Counted from the first letter of the stretch, positions 45,585-54,342 are shown. The stretch is 64,000 nucleotides of DNA from JAURVT01 sp049059935 (GCF_049059935.1 NZ_JBMGQR010000012.1:20305-84304), one strand, 5' to 3'. The notes: generated by a model from the letters alone, not told the origin. Translations and numbers: made by a program.

Positions 45585-47059
45585 CGGTCCGAGCCCGCCG
45601 ACACCGCCGCACCCTCCTGACGGCTCACCGCCGCCTTCTCGAGCACCAGGTAGCCGACGAACCCGATGACGAGCGCCGCGAGCACGCCGAGGTTGGCGAA
45701 CGCCCACGCGCCGTCGCGGCCGCCGAGGCCCAGCGGCCCGAGCAGGTAGCCCTGCCACGAGAGCCACTCCGCGGACGAGTTGGTCACCAGCCCCCAGCCG
45801 ACGACGGACCCCGCCACCAGCAGCGCGAGCGGCACCGTGCGCACCGCGCCGTAGCGACCCGAGGGCGACTCCAGGTCGGCGTCGGCGTAGTCGCGGCGCC
45901 GCAGCGCGACGTCGGCGAGCATCACGCCGCACCACGCGGCGATCGGCACGCCGAGCGTGATCAGGAAGCCCTGGAACGGGCCGATGAAGTCGGTGGCCAC
46001 GAACACCACGTACACCGTGCCGAGCAGCATGATGCCGCCGTCGACCAGCGCGGCGACGGGACGCGACGCCGGCAGCCCGAGGCTGAGCAGCGACAGCCCG
46101 GAGGAGTAGATGTCGAGCAGCGCGCCCGACACCAGCCCGAGCACGGCGATCACCGCGAACGGCACCAGGAACCAGGTGGGCAGCAGCGCCGCCAGGGCCC
46201 CGATCGGGTCGGACGCGATCGCGGTGCTGAGCTCGGCGGACGAGCCGGCGAGCAGCAGCCCGTAGACGAGCAGGACGAGCGGGGCGAGCGCGAGGCCCGT
46301 CGCCGTCCAGCCCACCACACCCGCGCTGGACGCGGTGCGCGGCAGGTACCGCGAGTAGTCGGCGGCGGCGTTCACCCAGCCCAGGCCCGTCGCGGTCAGC
46401 AGGAACACCACGGCCCCGACGAACGCCTGCACCGACCCCGACGGGATCGCGGTCACGGCGCCGAGGTCCACCCGGTGCAGCGTCAGCGCGATGTAGACGA
46501 CGGTCAGCGCCGCACCGACCACCGTCACCCAGGTCTGGATACGCATGATCGCGTCGAAGCCGAGCACGCCGCCGGCCACGATGAGCGCAGTGACGACGAC
46601 GAGCGCGACGACCAGCGTCCCGTTGCCGCCGCCCCACCCGAGCTCGCGGAAGACGGTCGCGGTGGCGAGCGTCGCGAGCGCCGTCAGCGCCGTCTCCCAG
46701 CCCACGCTGAGCAGCCACGACACCGCGGCGGGCACCTTGTTGCCGCGCACCCCGAACGCCGCGCGCGACAGCACCAGCGTCGGCGCCGAGCCGCGCTTGC
46801 CGGCCAGCGCGACGAACCCGCACAGCAGCGCCGACCCGACGATGCCGACGACGGCGGCCACCACGGACTGCCACAGCCCGATGCCGAAGCCGAGGGTGAA
46901 CGAGCCGTAGCTGACGCCGAGCACCGAGATCGACGCGGCGGTCCACGGCCAGAACAGGTCGCGTGGCGTGCCCTTGCGCTCGTGCTCGGCGATGACGTTG
47001 GTGCCGTTCAGCTCGACCTTGCTGGCGGACGCGGTGGCCTGGGGAGGCTCGGAGGACAT
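45581..47059 (-). CDS. NCS1-family nucleobase:cation symporter, 492 aa
   Basis: A 12-helix permease of the purine-cytosine/allantoin (CodB/Fcy) group: the N-terminal PRDLFWPWTAASISVLGVSYGS, LSRAAFGVRGNKVPA, GWVNAAADYSRYLPR and FIGPFQGFLITLGVPIAAW are typical. Imports a nucleobase, nucleoside or hydantoin with a proton or sodium ion; the substrate is unassigned. ATG at 47059 with AGGAG upstream. Sits in a five-gene unit with a PfkB kinase, an ADP-ribosylglycohydrolase and a cysteine hydrolase, which points to nucleoside-like compounds. Confidence 0.9.
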   Translation of the reverse strand: MSSEPPQATASASKVELNGTNVIAEHERKGTPRDLFWPWTAASISVLGVSYGSFTLGFGIGLWQSVVAAVVGIVGSALLCGFVALAGKRGSAPTLVLSRAAFGVRGNKVPAAVSWLLSVGWETALTALATLATATVFRELGWGGGNGTLVVALVVVTALIVAGGVLGFDAIMRIQTWVTVVGAALTVVYIALTLHRVDLGAVTAIPSGSVQAFVGAVVFLLTATGLGWVNAAADYSRYLPRTASSAGVVGWTATGLALAPLVLLVYGLLLAGSSAELSTAIASDPIGALAALLPTWFLVPFAVIAVLGLVSGALLDIYSSGLSLLSLGLPASRPVAALVDGGIMLLGTVYVVFVATDFIGPFQGFLITLGVPIAAWCGVMLADVALRRRDYADADLESPSGRYGAVRTVPLALLVAGSVVGWGLVTNSSAEWLSWQGYLLGPLGLGGRDGAWAFANLGVLAALVIGFVGYLVLEKAAVSRQEGAAVSAGSDR

Positions 47060-47103
47060 CGTGGCTCCTGGTGTGCGGCCCGGGGACGGGGGCGGGCTCG
47101 GGA

Positions 47104-48042
47104 CTACCCTGCCACCTCCCGGGCGAGTCGTGCATCGGTCTCAGCCGACGTCGGCGCGGTGGCCGGCCCTGGACGCGTGACCGACAGCGCGGCCGCGACG
47201 TTCGCCCGACGCGCCGCAGCCAGCACGTCGTCCTCGCGCGCGAGGCCCGCGGCGAGCACGCCGCAGTGCGTGTCGCCGGCCCCCGACGTGTCGACGGCCG
47301 TCACGGCGACGCCCGGAACGTGGTGCGGCTCGACGGCGCCCGCGAGCGCCACCCAGCACCCGTCGGCACCGTCGCGGACGACGACGTGCGCGCCGTCGTG
47401 CATCAGCTCGGCGAGCCGCAGCGCGGCGGGACCGGGGTCGTCGAGACCGCTCAGCGCCGTCGCCTCGCGCGCGTTGAGGCTCAACAGGTCGCAGCGTCCG
47501 CGCGCGAGCGACCACGTGTCGGCGTCGATGCCCGCGACGAGCGGTCCGGGGTCGAGCAGCAGCGTCACGTCGGGCGGCAGCGCCGCGGCCCAGGCGGCCA
47601 GCGCCGGCCCGGTGCCGGGGCGGACCAGGCTGTACCCGGTCACGTAGACGACGTCGCCGGCGCGGGCGTCGATGCGCGCGAGCTCGTCGGGGCCCATCTC
47701 CTCCTCGGCGCCGCCCACGGTGACGAAGGTGCGCTCGGCGTCGGCGTCGACCAGCGCGACGCACCAGCCGCTGTCGCGGTCGAGGACCGGCAGCTGCACC
47801 TCCTCGACGCCGTGCTCGCGCAGCGCGTCGGCCACGACGGTGCCGAACGTGCCGGTGCCGCGCCGCCCGGCCCAGCGCACCGCGAGCCCGTCGCGCTGCG
47901 CGGCCACGAGCACGTTGAGCCCTCCCCCGGCCACCACCGACGCGGCCGACGCGACCAGGTCGCTGCCCGGCTCGGGGACGGCCGGCACGTGCAGCACCAG
48001 GTCCACCACTACCGGTCCGGTGTGGACGAGCCGCGGTGTCAT
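47104..48042 (-). CDS. PfkB-family carbohydrate/nucleoside kinase, 312 aa
   Basis: A ribokinase-fold kinase: N-terminal GPVVVDLVLHVP, substrate loop VVAGGGLNVLVAAQRDG (about residues 37-53), and the catalytic signature AVDTSGAGDTHCGVLAAGL with the base Asp near residue 257. Members phosphorylate ribose, nucleosides, pseudouridine or sugars. It overlaps the ADP-ribosylglycohydrolase gene by ATGA and precedes the NCS1 permease by 44 bases. A nucleoside or ribose-type substrate is inferred from the neighbours. Confidence 0.9.
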   Translation of the reverse strand: MTPRLVHTGPVVVDLVLHVPAVPEPGSDLVASAASVVAGGGLNVLVAAQRDGLAVRWAGRRGTGTFGTVVADALREHGVEEVQLPVLDRDSGWCVALVDADAERTFVTVGGAEEEMGPDELARIDARAGDVVYVTGYSLVRPGTGPALAAWAAALPPDVTLLLDPGPLVAGIDADTWSLARGRCDLLSLNAREATALSGLDDPGPAALRLAELMHDGAHVVVRDGADGCWVALAGAVEPHHVPGVAVTAVDTSGAGDTHCGVLAAGLAREDDVLAAARRANVAAALSVTRPGPATAPTSAETDARLAREVAG

Positions 48043-49043
48043 CGGTCGCGGAGCCGCAGCAGCTCGACGGCCACCGGCTCGAGGTCGAGGTCGTTGACGT
48101 CGGCAACGGTGCGCACGACGTCGTCGGGCAGGCATGCGAGCCCGTGGACGGCGCCGCCCACCGCGCCGGCGATGGCGGCGATGGTGTCGGTGTCGCCGCC
48201 CAGCGACGCGGCGGTCGTCATCGCGGTCCAGGGCTCGGCGTAGGTCGCGACGAGCGCGATCGCCGCGACCACCGACTCCTGCGCCGCCAGGCTGGTGCCG
48301 ACCAGCCGCTCGACGGCGTCCGGCACGTCGGCGACCGGCAGCCGTCGCAGGTGGGGTACCGCCCAGGCGAGTCGCGAGGCGACGTCCGCCCCGGCCACCC
48401 AGGCGCCGCGACCGGCGCCGGCCTCGGCGGCGGCGATCGCCAGACCAACCGCCTCCCCGAGCGAGGCCCCGTCGACGCCGGCGCTGACGGCCGCACCCAC
48501 GGCCGCGGCGGACGCGACGCCGATCGTCGTCGCGTGGCTGACCTGGCAGGACTCGGCCACGGCGTCGACGAACGCGTCCAGCGGCTCGACGGGCACCGCG
48601 ACGCCCACGGGCAGCACGCGCATCGCCGCCCCGTTGGTGGCGCCGTGACGTCCGGCCTCGGACGGGTCGACCCCCGCCAGGACCGCCTCGACCGCCCGCT
48701 TGGTGGACGGCCCGAGCAGGTCGAGCGACCCACGTGCCGCCACGTCGCGCTCCCACGCGACGAGCGCGTCGGCCAGCGCCCGCGGGTCGACGCGACCGTC
48801 GCCGTCGAGCAGCACGCGGGCCAGCAGCAGCGCCTGCTCGGTGTCGTCGGTGACCGACCCGGCGGGAAGCCCACGGGCGATCTGCTGGTGCGGGCCGGGC
48901 GCGAGGAGGCGGTCGACGACGCCGTGGTCCTCGGCGACGGCCGAGCGGCTCATCGACTGCGTGGGCATCCCGAGCGCGTCGCCCACGGCCAGGCCCCACC
49001 ACGCACCGAGGGCGTTGTCCAGACGCGGGTCGGTGGCGCTCAT
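48039..49043 (-). CDS. ADP-ribosylglycohydrolase family protein, 334 aa
   Basis: An all-helical binuclear-magnesium hydrolase of the DraG/ARH family: WWGLAVGDALGMPTQ (about residues 13-27), VTDDTEQALLLA (first metal site), MRVLPVGVAVP, and SLGGDTDTIAAIAGAVGGA (second metal site). Family members remove ADP-ribose from proteins or hydrolyse N-glycosidic bonds in smaller molecules; the kinase-permease context favours a metabolic N-glycosidase. ATG at 49043, 28 bases after the BCCT gene. Confidence 0.9.
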   Translation of the reverse strand: MSATDPRLDNALGAWWGLAVGDALGMPTQSMSRSAVAEDHGVVDRLLAPGPHQQIARGLPAGSVTDDTEQALLLARVLLDGDGRVDPRALADALVAWERDVAARGSLDLLGPSTKRAVEAVLAGVDPSEAGRHGATNGAAMRVLPVGVAVPVEPLDAFVDAVAESCQVSHATTIGVASAAAVGAAVSAGVDGASLGEAVGLAIAAAEAGAGRGAWVAGADVASRLAWAVPHLRRLPVADVPDAVERLVGTSLAAQESVVAAIALVATYAEPWTAMTTAASLGGDTDTIAAIAGAVGGAVHGLACLPDDVVRTVADVNDLDLEPVAVELLRLRDR

Positions 49044-49071
49044 CGGGGCGCCACCGCCCGCGTCCGCGACG

Positions 49072-50859
49072 TCACTTCTTGGCGTTGACGCGCTCCTGGG
49101 CCGGAGACGCACCGCCACCGGGGGCGTCGACCGCCCTGCCCTCGGAGTCGACCTCGGTCACGAGCACGAACTCGTCGTCCTCGTGGTGGGTGACACCGTG
49201 CACGACCGCGCCCTCGACCAGCTGCTCGCCGATGCGGCCGCGCAGGATCATCGGGTCGGTCTGCAGGTCCTTGTACAGCGCGAGGCACAGCAGCAGCATC
49301 ACCAGGACGAACGGCAGGGACGCCGCGATGGTGATGTTCTGCAGGCCCGTGAGCGCGTCCGCGCCGCCACCGCCGATCACCAGCATGATCGCCGCGACGG
49401 CACCGGTGAGCACGCCCCAGAAGATCACCGTGCCCTTGCCGGGCTCGGTGTTGCCGCGCTCGGACAGCGTGCCCATGACGATCGACGCCGCGTCGGCGCC
49501 CGACACGAAGAAGATGCCGACGAGCACCATGACCAACACGGTCGAGATCGACGCGAGCGGGTAGTTGCTGAGCAGCTGGAACAGCGCGCCGTCGGTGCTG
49601 ACCGCGCCGTCGACGAGCATGCTGCCGGCGTCGTCGCGGTAGGCCTGGATGCCGGCGCCGCCGAAGATCGCGAACCAGACGAGGCTGACCATGCTCGGCA
49701 CCAGCAGGACGCCGGTGACGAAGCTGCGGATCGTGCGGCCACGGCTGATGCGGGCGATGAACATGCCGACGAAGGGCGTCCACGAGACCCACCAGGCCCA
49801 GTAGAAGATCGTCCAGGACGAAAGCCACGTGGCCATCGCCTCGTCGCCGGTGGCCGCGGTGCGCGAGGCCATCGAGCCCATCTGCGTCAGATAGTCGCCG
49901 AGCGCCGTGGGCAGCAGGTTCAGCGTGAGCAGCGTCGGACCGACGACGAACACGAACACGGCCAGGACCAGCGCCAGCACCATGTTGGTGTTGGAGAGCC
50001 ACTGGATGCCGCGCTCGATGCCGGAGACGGCCGAGACGATGAAGCAGATCGTCAGCACGACGATGATCGAGACCAGCGCGATCTCGCTGATGGAATCGAC
50101 CCATCCGTTGAACACCAGACCGCTGCCGATCTGCAGGGCACCGAGGCCGAGCGACGCGGCGGACCCGAAGAGGGTCGCGAAGATCGCGAGGATGTCGATG
50201 ACGCGCCCGCCGGGGCCGTTGGTGGCCCTCTCGCCGAACAGCGGGGTGAACGCCGAGGAGATCAGCTGCGAGCGGCCCTTGCGGAACGTGCCGTAGGCGA
50301 TCGCGACGCCGACGACGGCGTAGATGGCCCACGGGTGGAGCGCCCAGTGGAACATCGTGGTGGCCATCGCGGTCTCGACCGCGGCGTCGGTGTCGCCCTC
50401 GACGGTGCCCGGCGGCGGGGCGATGTAGTGGCCCAGCGGCTCGGCGACGCTGTAGAACATCAGGCCGATGCCCATGCCGGCGCTGAACATCATCGCGATC
50501 CAGGAGACCGTGTTGAACTCGGGCTTCTCGTCGTCGGCGCCGAGCGGGATCTTTCCGTACTTGCTGGCGGCGAGCCAGATCACGAAGATCACGAAGAAGC
50601 TGGCCGCCAGCACGAAGAACCACCCCGTGTTGGTGATGATCCAGCCCTGGGTCGTCGACGCGGTGTTGCCGAGGCTGGTGGTGCTGACCGCGCCCCAGAC
50701 CACGAAGGCGATCGCGATGGCGCCGGTGATGCCGAACACCACCCAGTCCAGGTGGTGCTTGTGGCGCGACGCTGCCGCGTCCACCTCGTCACGGGTGCGG
50801 AACGCCAGGGCGCGCCGGGCGCGCTCCTTCAGCTCCACTCTCTTCTCGTCCGGGCTCAT
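49072..50859 (-). CDS. BCCT-family betaine/carnitine/choline transporter, 595 aa
   Basis: A 12-helix secondary transporter: MMFSAGMGIGLMFYSVAEPLGHY (split: MMFSAGMGIGLMF, YSVAEPLGHY), the signature Trp cluster FYWAWWVSWTPFVGMF with IARISRGRTIR, and FFVSGADAASIVMG. Sodium-coupled glycine-betaine or related uptake is typical and serves osmoprotection. The cytoplasmic N-terminus is about 45 residues and the C-terminus about 75, acidic. ATG at 50859 with GAGGGGAC upstream. Its place at the head of the ADP-ribosylglycohydrolase operon is unusual. Confidence 0.93.
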   Translation of the reverse strand: MSPDEKRVELKERARRALAFRTRDEVDAAASRHKHHLDWVVFGITGAIAIAFVVWGAVSTTSLGNTASTTQGWIITNTGWFFVLAASFFVIFVIWLAASKYGKIPLGADDEKPEFNTVSWIAMMFSAGMGIGLMFYSVAEPLGHYIAPPPGTVEGDTDAAVETAMATTMFHWALHPWAIYAVVGVAIAYGTFRKGRSQLISSAFTPLFGERATNGPGGRVIDILAIFATLFGSAASLGLGALQIGSGLVFNGWVDSISEIALVSIIVVLTICFIVSAVSGIERGIQWLSNTNMVLALVLAVFVFVVGPTLLTLNLLPTALGDYLTQMGSMASRTAATGDEAMATWLSSWTIFYWAWWVSWTPFVGMFIARISRGRTIRSFVTGVLLVPSMVSLVWFAIFGGAGIQAYRDDAGSMLVDGAVSTDGALFQLLSNYPLASISTVLVMVLVGIFFVSGADAASIVMGTLSERGNTEPGKGTVIFWGVLTGAVAAIMLVIGGGGADALTGLQNITIAASLPFVLVMLLLCLALYKDLQTDPMILRGRIGEQLVEGAVVHGVTHHEDDEFVLVTEVDSEGRAVDAPGGGASPAQERVNAKK

Positions 50860-50991
50860 GAAAGTCCCCTCACGGTCGCCTGGTGGTCTCGGGCAGTGGC
50901 CCACCTTAGACCCGGCTGAGAGACGGGACGTTTCGGACGTGAGTCGGGGGGAGGCGATCGTGAGTCGTGCCACGATCGGCGCGGACGACGG

Positions 50992-51279
50992 TCAGCGGCT
51001 GCCGGCGACCTGCTTGAGGGCGGGGCGCGCGTCGGCGAGGTAGACGAGCGCCGCCACCGTGCCGACGAGGTTGAGGATGCTCAACGGGCTCGAGAAGAGC
51101 AGGTGCGCCACGGCCGCGATGACGAGCAGGATCATCCACAGCTGCTTGGTCTGCTTGTCGGCCGCGACGAACTGCTCGGGCGAGCGCGTGATGGCGTCGA
51201 CGAGCGCGAAGGCCTTGACCCCCAGGAGCACCAGGGAGACCAGCAGCAGGAAGCCGCTCTGCACGGCGAACAGGTCCAT
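50992..51279 (-). CDS. DUF2516 membrane protein, 95 aa
   Basis: Two to three membrane helices: LLLVSLVLLGVKAFALVDAI (about residues 10-29; split FLLLVSLVLL, GVKAFALVDA), KQLWMILLVIAAVAHLLF and LNLVGTVAALVYLADARP. Homologous to Rv0476, which in M. tuberculosis follows hbhA (Rv0475); here an HbhA-like gene also lies just upstream on the same strand with a small gene between. Function unknown. Leaderless ATG at 51279. Confidence 0.85.
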   Translation of the reverse strand: MDLFAVQSGFLLLVSLVLLGVKAFALVDAITRSPEQFVAADKQTKQLWMILLVIAAVAHLLFSSPLSILNLVGTVAALVYLADARPALKQVAGSR

Positions 51280-51285
51280 GCCCCG

Positions 51286-51291
51286 ATGGTA
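51286..51291 (-). promoter_or_regulatory. Leaderless -10 element for the DUF2516 gene
   Basis: TACCAT on the minus strand, 6 bases before the ATG at 51279. Confidence 0.5.
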
Positions 51292-51381
51292 CCGGGCGGG
51301 GCGGCGCGCCTCCCTGGCGAGAACTGTCGGCGGCGCATGCTCGACTGGGGCCACCCACCCGACGACAGCCCAGGAGGACCC

Positions 51382-51609
51382 GTGCTCGACACCCTGACCG
51401 ACGCCGAGGCCGCGCTGTCCGAGCCGGCGCTCTGCGCGGGCTGCCCCGACCGCTACGCGCCCGAGGACGGCTGGGGCGGGCTGTGCCCGTCGTGCTGCGC
51501 CCTGCTCGACGACCACGCGGCCGGTCGCCACGACCGGCGCACCGTCACGTCGTGCCTGGGCTGCCTGGCGGGCGAGACGGTCGGCACCGCTCGCCGCGCC
51601 AGCGCCTGA
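51382..51609 (+). CDS. Cys-rich small protein, 75 aa
   Basis: A short frame with a near-perfect AGGAGG site 6 bases before the GTG at 51382, which supports real translation. It has seven Cys in CAGC, CPSCC and CLGC arrangements, fitting one or two treble-clef or zinc-ribbon-like knuckles. No family is recognised. It is divergent from DUF2516 and convergent with the HbhA-like gene, ending 3 bases before that gene's stop. Zinc binding is inferred from Cys spacing only. Confidence 0.6.
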   Translation: MLDTLTDAEAALSEPALCAGCPDRYAPEDGWGGLCPSCCALLDDHAAGRHDRRTVTSCLGCLAGETVGTARRASA

Positions 51610-51612
51610 GGC

Positions 51613-52842
51613 TCAGCTGCCGCTGGGGGCGTTGCCCGGGGTTCCGGGCGCCGCCGACGTGCCGGTGCTCGGCGCCGACGGCGAGGACGTCGTCGGCGCG
51701 CTCACCTTGGGCGAGGCGGGGGTCTGCGCGACGCCCGACCCGGTGGCAGGGGGCGTCGACGTGGTGCCCGAACCGGTCGACGGCGGCGTCTTGGAGGTCG
51801 CCTCCGAGCCGGTGGCCGGGGCGGACTTCTGCGACGCCGGCGTGGGGGCGTTCACCGGCGCGGCCTTCTTCGCCGGAGCCGTGGTGGCCGGAGCGGACTT
51901 CTTCGCCGTGGTCTTCTTCGCCGCGGTCTTCTTGGCGGGGGCCTTCTTCGCCGGGGCCTTCTTCGCGGCCGCCTTCTTGACCGCGGGCGCCTGGGTGCCC
52001 GGCGTCTTCTTGGCCGGGGCCTTCTTGGCGACCGTGGCCGGGGTCTCGGTGGTGGCCGGGGCCGCCTTCTCCGCGGCCGGAGCCTTCTTCGCCGGGGCCT
52101 TCTTGGCCGTGGTCTTCTTGGCGGGGGCGGCCTTCGTGGTGGTCGGCAGCGTGGCCGACGGGGTCGCCTTCGCGGCAGGAGCCTTCTTCGCGGGAGCCTT
52201 CGTCGCGGGGGCCTTCTTCGCCGGCGCCTTCGCGGCGGCAGGCGTCTTCTTGGCTGCGGCCTTCTTCGCCGCGGCCACCGTCGAGGCGGGCGTCGGGGTG
52301 CCGGTGGACTTCTTCGCGGGCGCCTTCTTCGCGGGGGGCACGGCGGCGTCGCGGACCGCGGTACCGGCCTGGGCGAGGTCGGCGGCGGCGCCCTGCTGCT
52401 CGGCGCGCAGGTCGCGGACGGTCTCGCGCAGGTCGGCGACCACGTCGGCCGCGCGGTCGCGGACCTCCTCGGCGATGTCCTCGACGCGGTCCTCGAGGTC
52501 GTCGCGGAGGTCGTCGAGGTCGATGGCGCCGCTGAGCCGGTCGACGACGGCGCCGCCGCGGCGCGCGAGGTCGGAGAACAGCGAGCCGGCCTGGCCGAAC
52601 GCGTAGCCGGCGGCGGCCTGGGCCTGCGCGGGGACGGCGCGCACCTGCGCCTGCAGGCTGCTGTCGCCGCTGGTCTCGTCGCGACGGGCCCGGCGTGCCT
52701 GGTCCTGCAGCGACCTGAGCTCGCCGATGAGGGCGTCGACGTCCAGGCCGGGTGCCTCGCCGGCGCGCAGGCGCTCGATCACGAGGTCGCCCGCGCCGAG
52801 CACGGCGAGGACGGGGGCGGGGATCTGGTCGGTGATGCTCAC
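51613..52842 (-). CDS. HbhA-like Lys/Ala/Pro-rich protein, 409 aa
   Basis: N-terminal helical domain (about residues 1-165) with coiled-coil character (LDDLRDDLEDRVEDIAEEVRD, here LDDLRDDLEDRV), then a long low-complexity tail of AKKAPAKK and AAKKTTAKK repeats (about 170-330) and a Ser/Thr/Pro/Gly end. The tail is like the heparin-binding C-terminus of mycobacterial HbhA and like histone H1, so it may bind polyanions (DNA or sulfated sugars). Longer than HbhA (199 residues). ATG overlaps the XRE stop (ATGA). The neighbours match Rv0474-Rv0475-Rv0476. Confidence 0.8.
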   Translation of the reverse strand: MSITDQIPAPVLAVLGAGDLVIERLRAGEAPGLDVDALIGELRSLQDQARRARRDETSGDSSLQAQVRAVPAQAQAAAGYAFGQAGSLFSDLARRGGAVVDRLSGAIDLDDLRDDLEDRVEDIAEEVRDRAADVVADLRETVRDLRAEQQGAAADLAQAGTAVRDAAVPPAKKAPAKKSTGTPTPASTVAAAKKAAAKKTPAAAKAPAKKAPATKAPAKKAPAAKATPSATLPTTTKAAPAKKTTAKKAPAKKAPAAEKAAPATTETPATVAKKAPAKKTPGTQAPAVKKAAAKKAPAKKAPAKKTAAKKTTAKKSAPATTAPAKKAAPVNAPTPASQKSAPATGSEATSKTPPSTGSGTTSTPPATGSGVAQTPASPKVSAPTTSSPSAPSTGTSAAPGTPGNAPSGS

Positions 52843-53276
52843 GAGGTCTCCTCGGTGGATGGGGTCGGGTCGGGGCCGTCCTCGTCGTCACCCGCGAGGG
52901 GTGAGGCGGCGGCCTGCTCGTCGCGGACGGCGCCCACGAACGAGTGGTAGATGTCGAGCAGCGCGTTCTTCTGCCGCTCGGTGAGCAGGGGGTCGAGCGC
53001 GACGGCGTCCTCGACGGCGCGGGTGCGCGACTCGTCCACGTCCAGGATCCCGGCGCGCACGTACAGCGACTCCGCCGAGATCCTCAGCGCCTTGGCGATC
53101 TGCTGCAGCACCTCGGCGGACGGGCGGCGCAGGCCGCGCTCGATCTGGCTCAGGTACGGGTTCGACACGCCCGCCTGCTCGGCGAGCTGGCGCAGGGACA
53201 GCTGCGCCTGCCGACGTTGGTCACGCAGGTGCTCGCCGAGGTTCTCGACGGTCCTGCCCACCTTGTTGCGAGCCAT
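52839..53276 (-). CDS. XRE-family transcriptional regulator, 145 aa
   Basis: N-terminal Cro/C1-type HTH (about residues 14-70: LRQLAEQAGVSNPYLSQIERG, split as LRQLAEQAGVS and NPYLSQIERGLRRPS, AEVLQQIAKAL), then an acidic helical tail. Homologous to Rv0474, which precedes hbhA. It is co-transcribed with the HbhA-like gene by a 4-base overlap. The four phased GCTTGC half-sites just upstream suggest autoregulation. Start at the ATG at 53276; GACGAT lies 6 bases before it. Confidence 0.9.
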   Translation of the reverse strand: MARNKVGRTVENLGEHLRDQRRQAQLSLRQLAEQAGVSNPYLSQIERGLRRPSAEVLQQIAKALRISAESLYVRAGILDVDESRTRAVEDAVALDPLLTERQKNALLDIYHSFVGAVRDEQAAASPLAGDDEDGPDPTPSTEETS

Positions 53277-53297
53277 GCCTCCATCGTCACGCGGTGT

Positions 53298-53334
53298 GCT
53301 TGCTGCTGCAAGCAGAAGCTTGCTCCCAGCTTGC
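53298..53334. promoter_or_regulatory. Four helically phased GCTTGC half-sites
   Basis: GCTTGC at 53298, its inverse GCAAGC at 53308, GCTTGC at 53318 and GCTTGC at 53329: steps of 10, 10 and 11 bases put all four on one DNA face. They lie 22-58 bases before the XRE gene start, ideal for its own protein to bind. Confidence 0.6.
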
Positions 53335-53342
53335 GAGAAGAC

Positions 53343-54299
53343 TCACACGCCGCGCACGAGGTCGCTCGCCCGGACCTCGCCGACGGGCCGGCCGCCGCCC
53401 AGCAGGACGTGCGTGCCGTCGGTCTCGAGCACGTCGTGCTCGTGACCGGCTCGACGGAGCGCCGCGGCCATCACCACCGGCCGCGCCCGCGCCCCGCCGT
53501 CCTCGATCTTGAGGGCGAACGACGAGCCGTCGGGCATCGCGACCGCGTAGCAGGCCTCCGCACCGGCCTTGGCGATGGCGCCGGGGAAGGCCGCGAGGAG
53601 CCGCGCCTCGTCGCGGCGGGTGCCGCTGACGTGCTCGGGCCAGCCGCTCACGGCCGCGGCGACGAGCCCGGCCGCGCTGTCGGGCGGCGCCTGCACGAGG
53701 CGCCCGAACGCCCGCGCCAGCCCGGTGAGCGTCGAGGAGAACAGGGGCGCCCCGCACCCGTCGACGCCCGTGACGTCCACCGGCTCGCCGGTCAGGTCGG
53801 CGACGGCGTCGCGCAGCCTGCGCTGCAGCGGGTGCGCGGGATCGAGGTAGCTCGCGACGTCCCAGCCGTTGACGACGCAGGTGGCGAGCATGCCCGCGTG
53901 CTTGCCCGAGCAGTCCGCCAGGACGCTCTCGGCGTCACCGCCCGCGCGCACGTGCGTCAGCCGTGCGACCTCGTCCATGGGCAGCAGGGGCGTGTTCAGC
54001 AGCGCGTCACGGCCCAGCCCGGCACGTGCCAGCAGGTCGTCGACACCCGCGACGTGGGTCGGCTCGCCCGAGTGGCTCGCGCACACCAGGGCCAGCAGCC
54101 GCCCGCGCACGTCGAGGCCGGCCTCGACCATCCCGACCGCCTGGAGCGGCTTGAGGCACGACCGCGCGAACATCGGCCGGTCGACGTCGCCGACAGCCCA
54201 CCGCCGCTCTCCGTCGGGACCCAGGTGCACGACGGCGCCGCGGTGCACGCCCTCCACGAGTCCGGACCGGACGACCTCGGCGACCACGGGTGAGCTCAC
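53343..54299 (-). CDS. Asparaginase (PF06089 type), 318 aa
   Basis: Resembles Rhizobium-type (thermolabile) asparaginase II, a serine-lactamase-like fold distinct from E. coli AnsA/AnsB: VVAEVVRSGLVEGVHRGAVV, FARSCLKPLQAVGMVE (Ser and Lys), ASHSGEPTHV, CSGKHAGMLATCV and VDGCGAPLF. It hydrolyses asparagine to aspartate and ammonia in the cytoplasm. Leaderless GTG start at 54299. It lies downstream of nothing on its strand and ends 66 bases before the XRE start. Confidence 0.9.
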   Translation of the reverse strand: MSSPVVAEVVRSGLVEGVHRGAVVHLGPDGERRWAVGDVDRPMFARSCLKPLQAVGMVEAGLDVRGRLLALVCASHSGEPTHVAGVDDLLARAGLGRDALLNTPLLPMDEVARLTHVRAGGDAESVLADCSGKHAGMLATCVVNGWDVASYLDPAHPLQRRLRDAVADLTGEPVDVTGVDGCGAPLFSSTLTGLARAFGRLVQAPPDSAAGLVAAAVSGWPEHVSGTRRDEARLLAAFPGAIAKAGAEACYAVAMPDGSSFALKIEDGGARARPVVMAAALRRAGHEHDVLETDGTHVLLGGGRPVGEVRASDLVRGV

Positions 54300-54305
54300 C
54301 GCCTC

Positions 54306-54311
54306 ACCCTA
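54306..54311 (-). promoter_or_regulatory. Leaderless -10 element for the asparaginase gene
   Basis: TAGGGT on the minus strand, 6 bases before the GTG at 54299. Confidence 0.5.
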
Positions 54312-54342
54312 GGGACGGCGCCGCCGAATCACCCGAACTGAC

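Noticed and set aside
51900..52330. Apparent DNA repeats in this stretch
   Set aside because: They are codon-level repeats of Ala-Lys-Pro units in the tail of the HbhA-like protein, not an independent repeat or CRISPR array.
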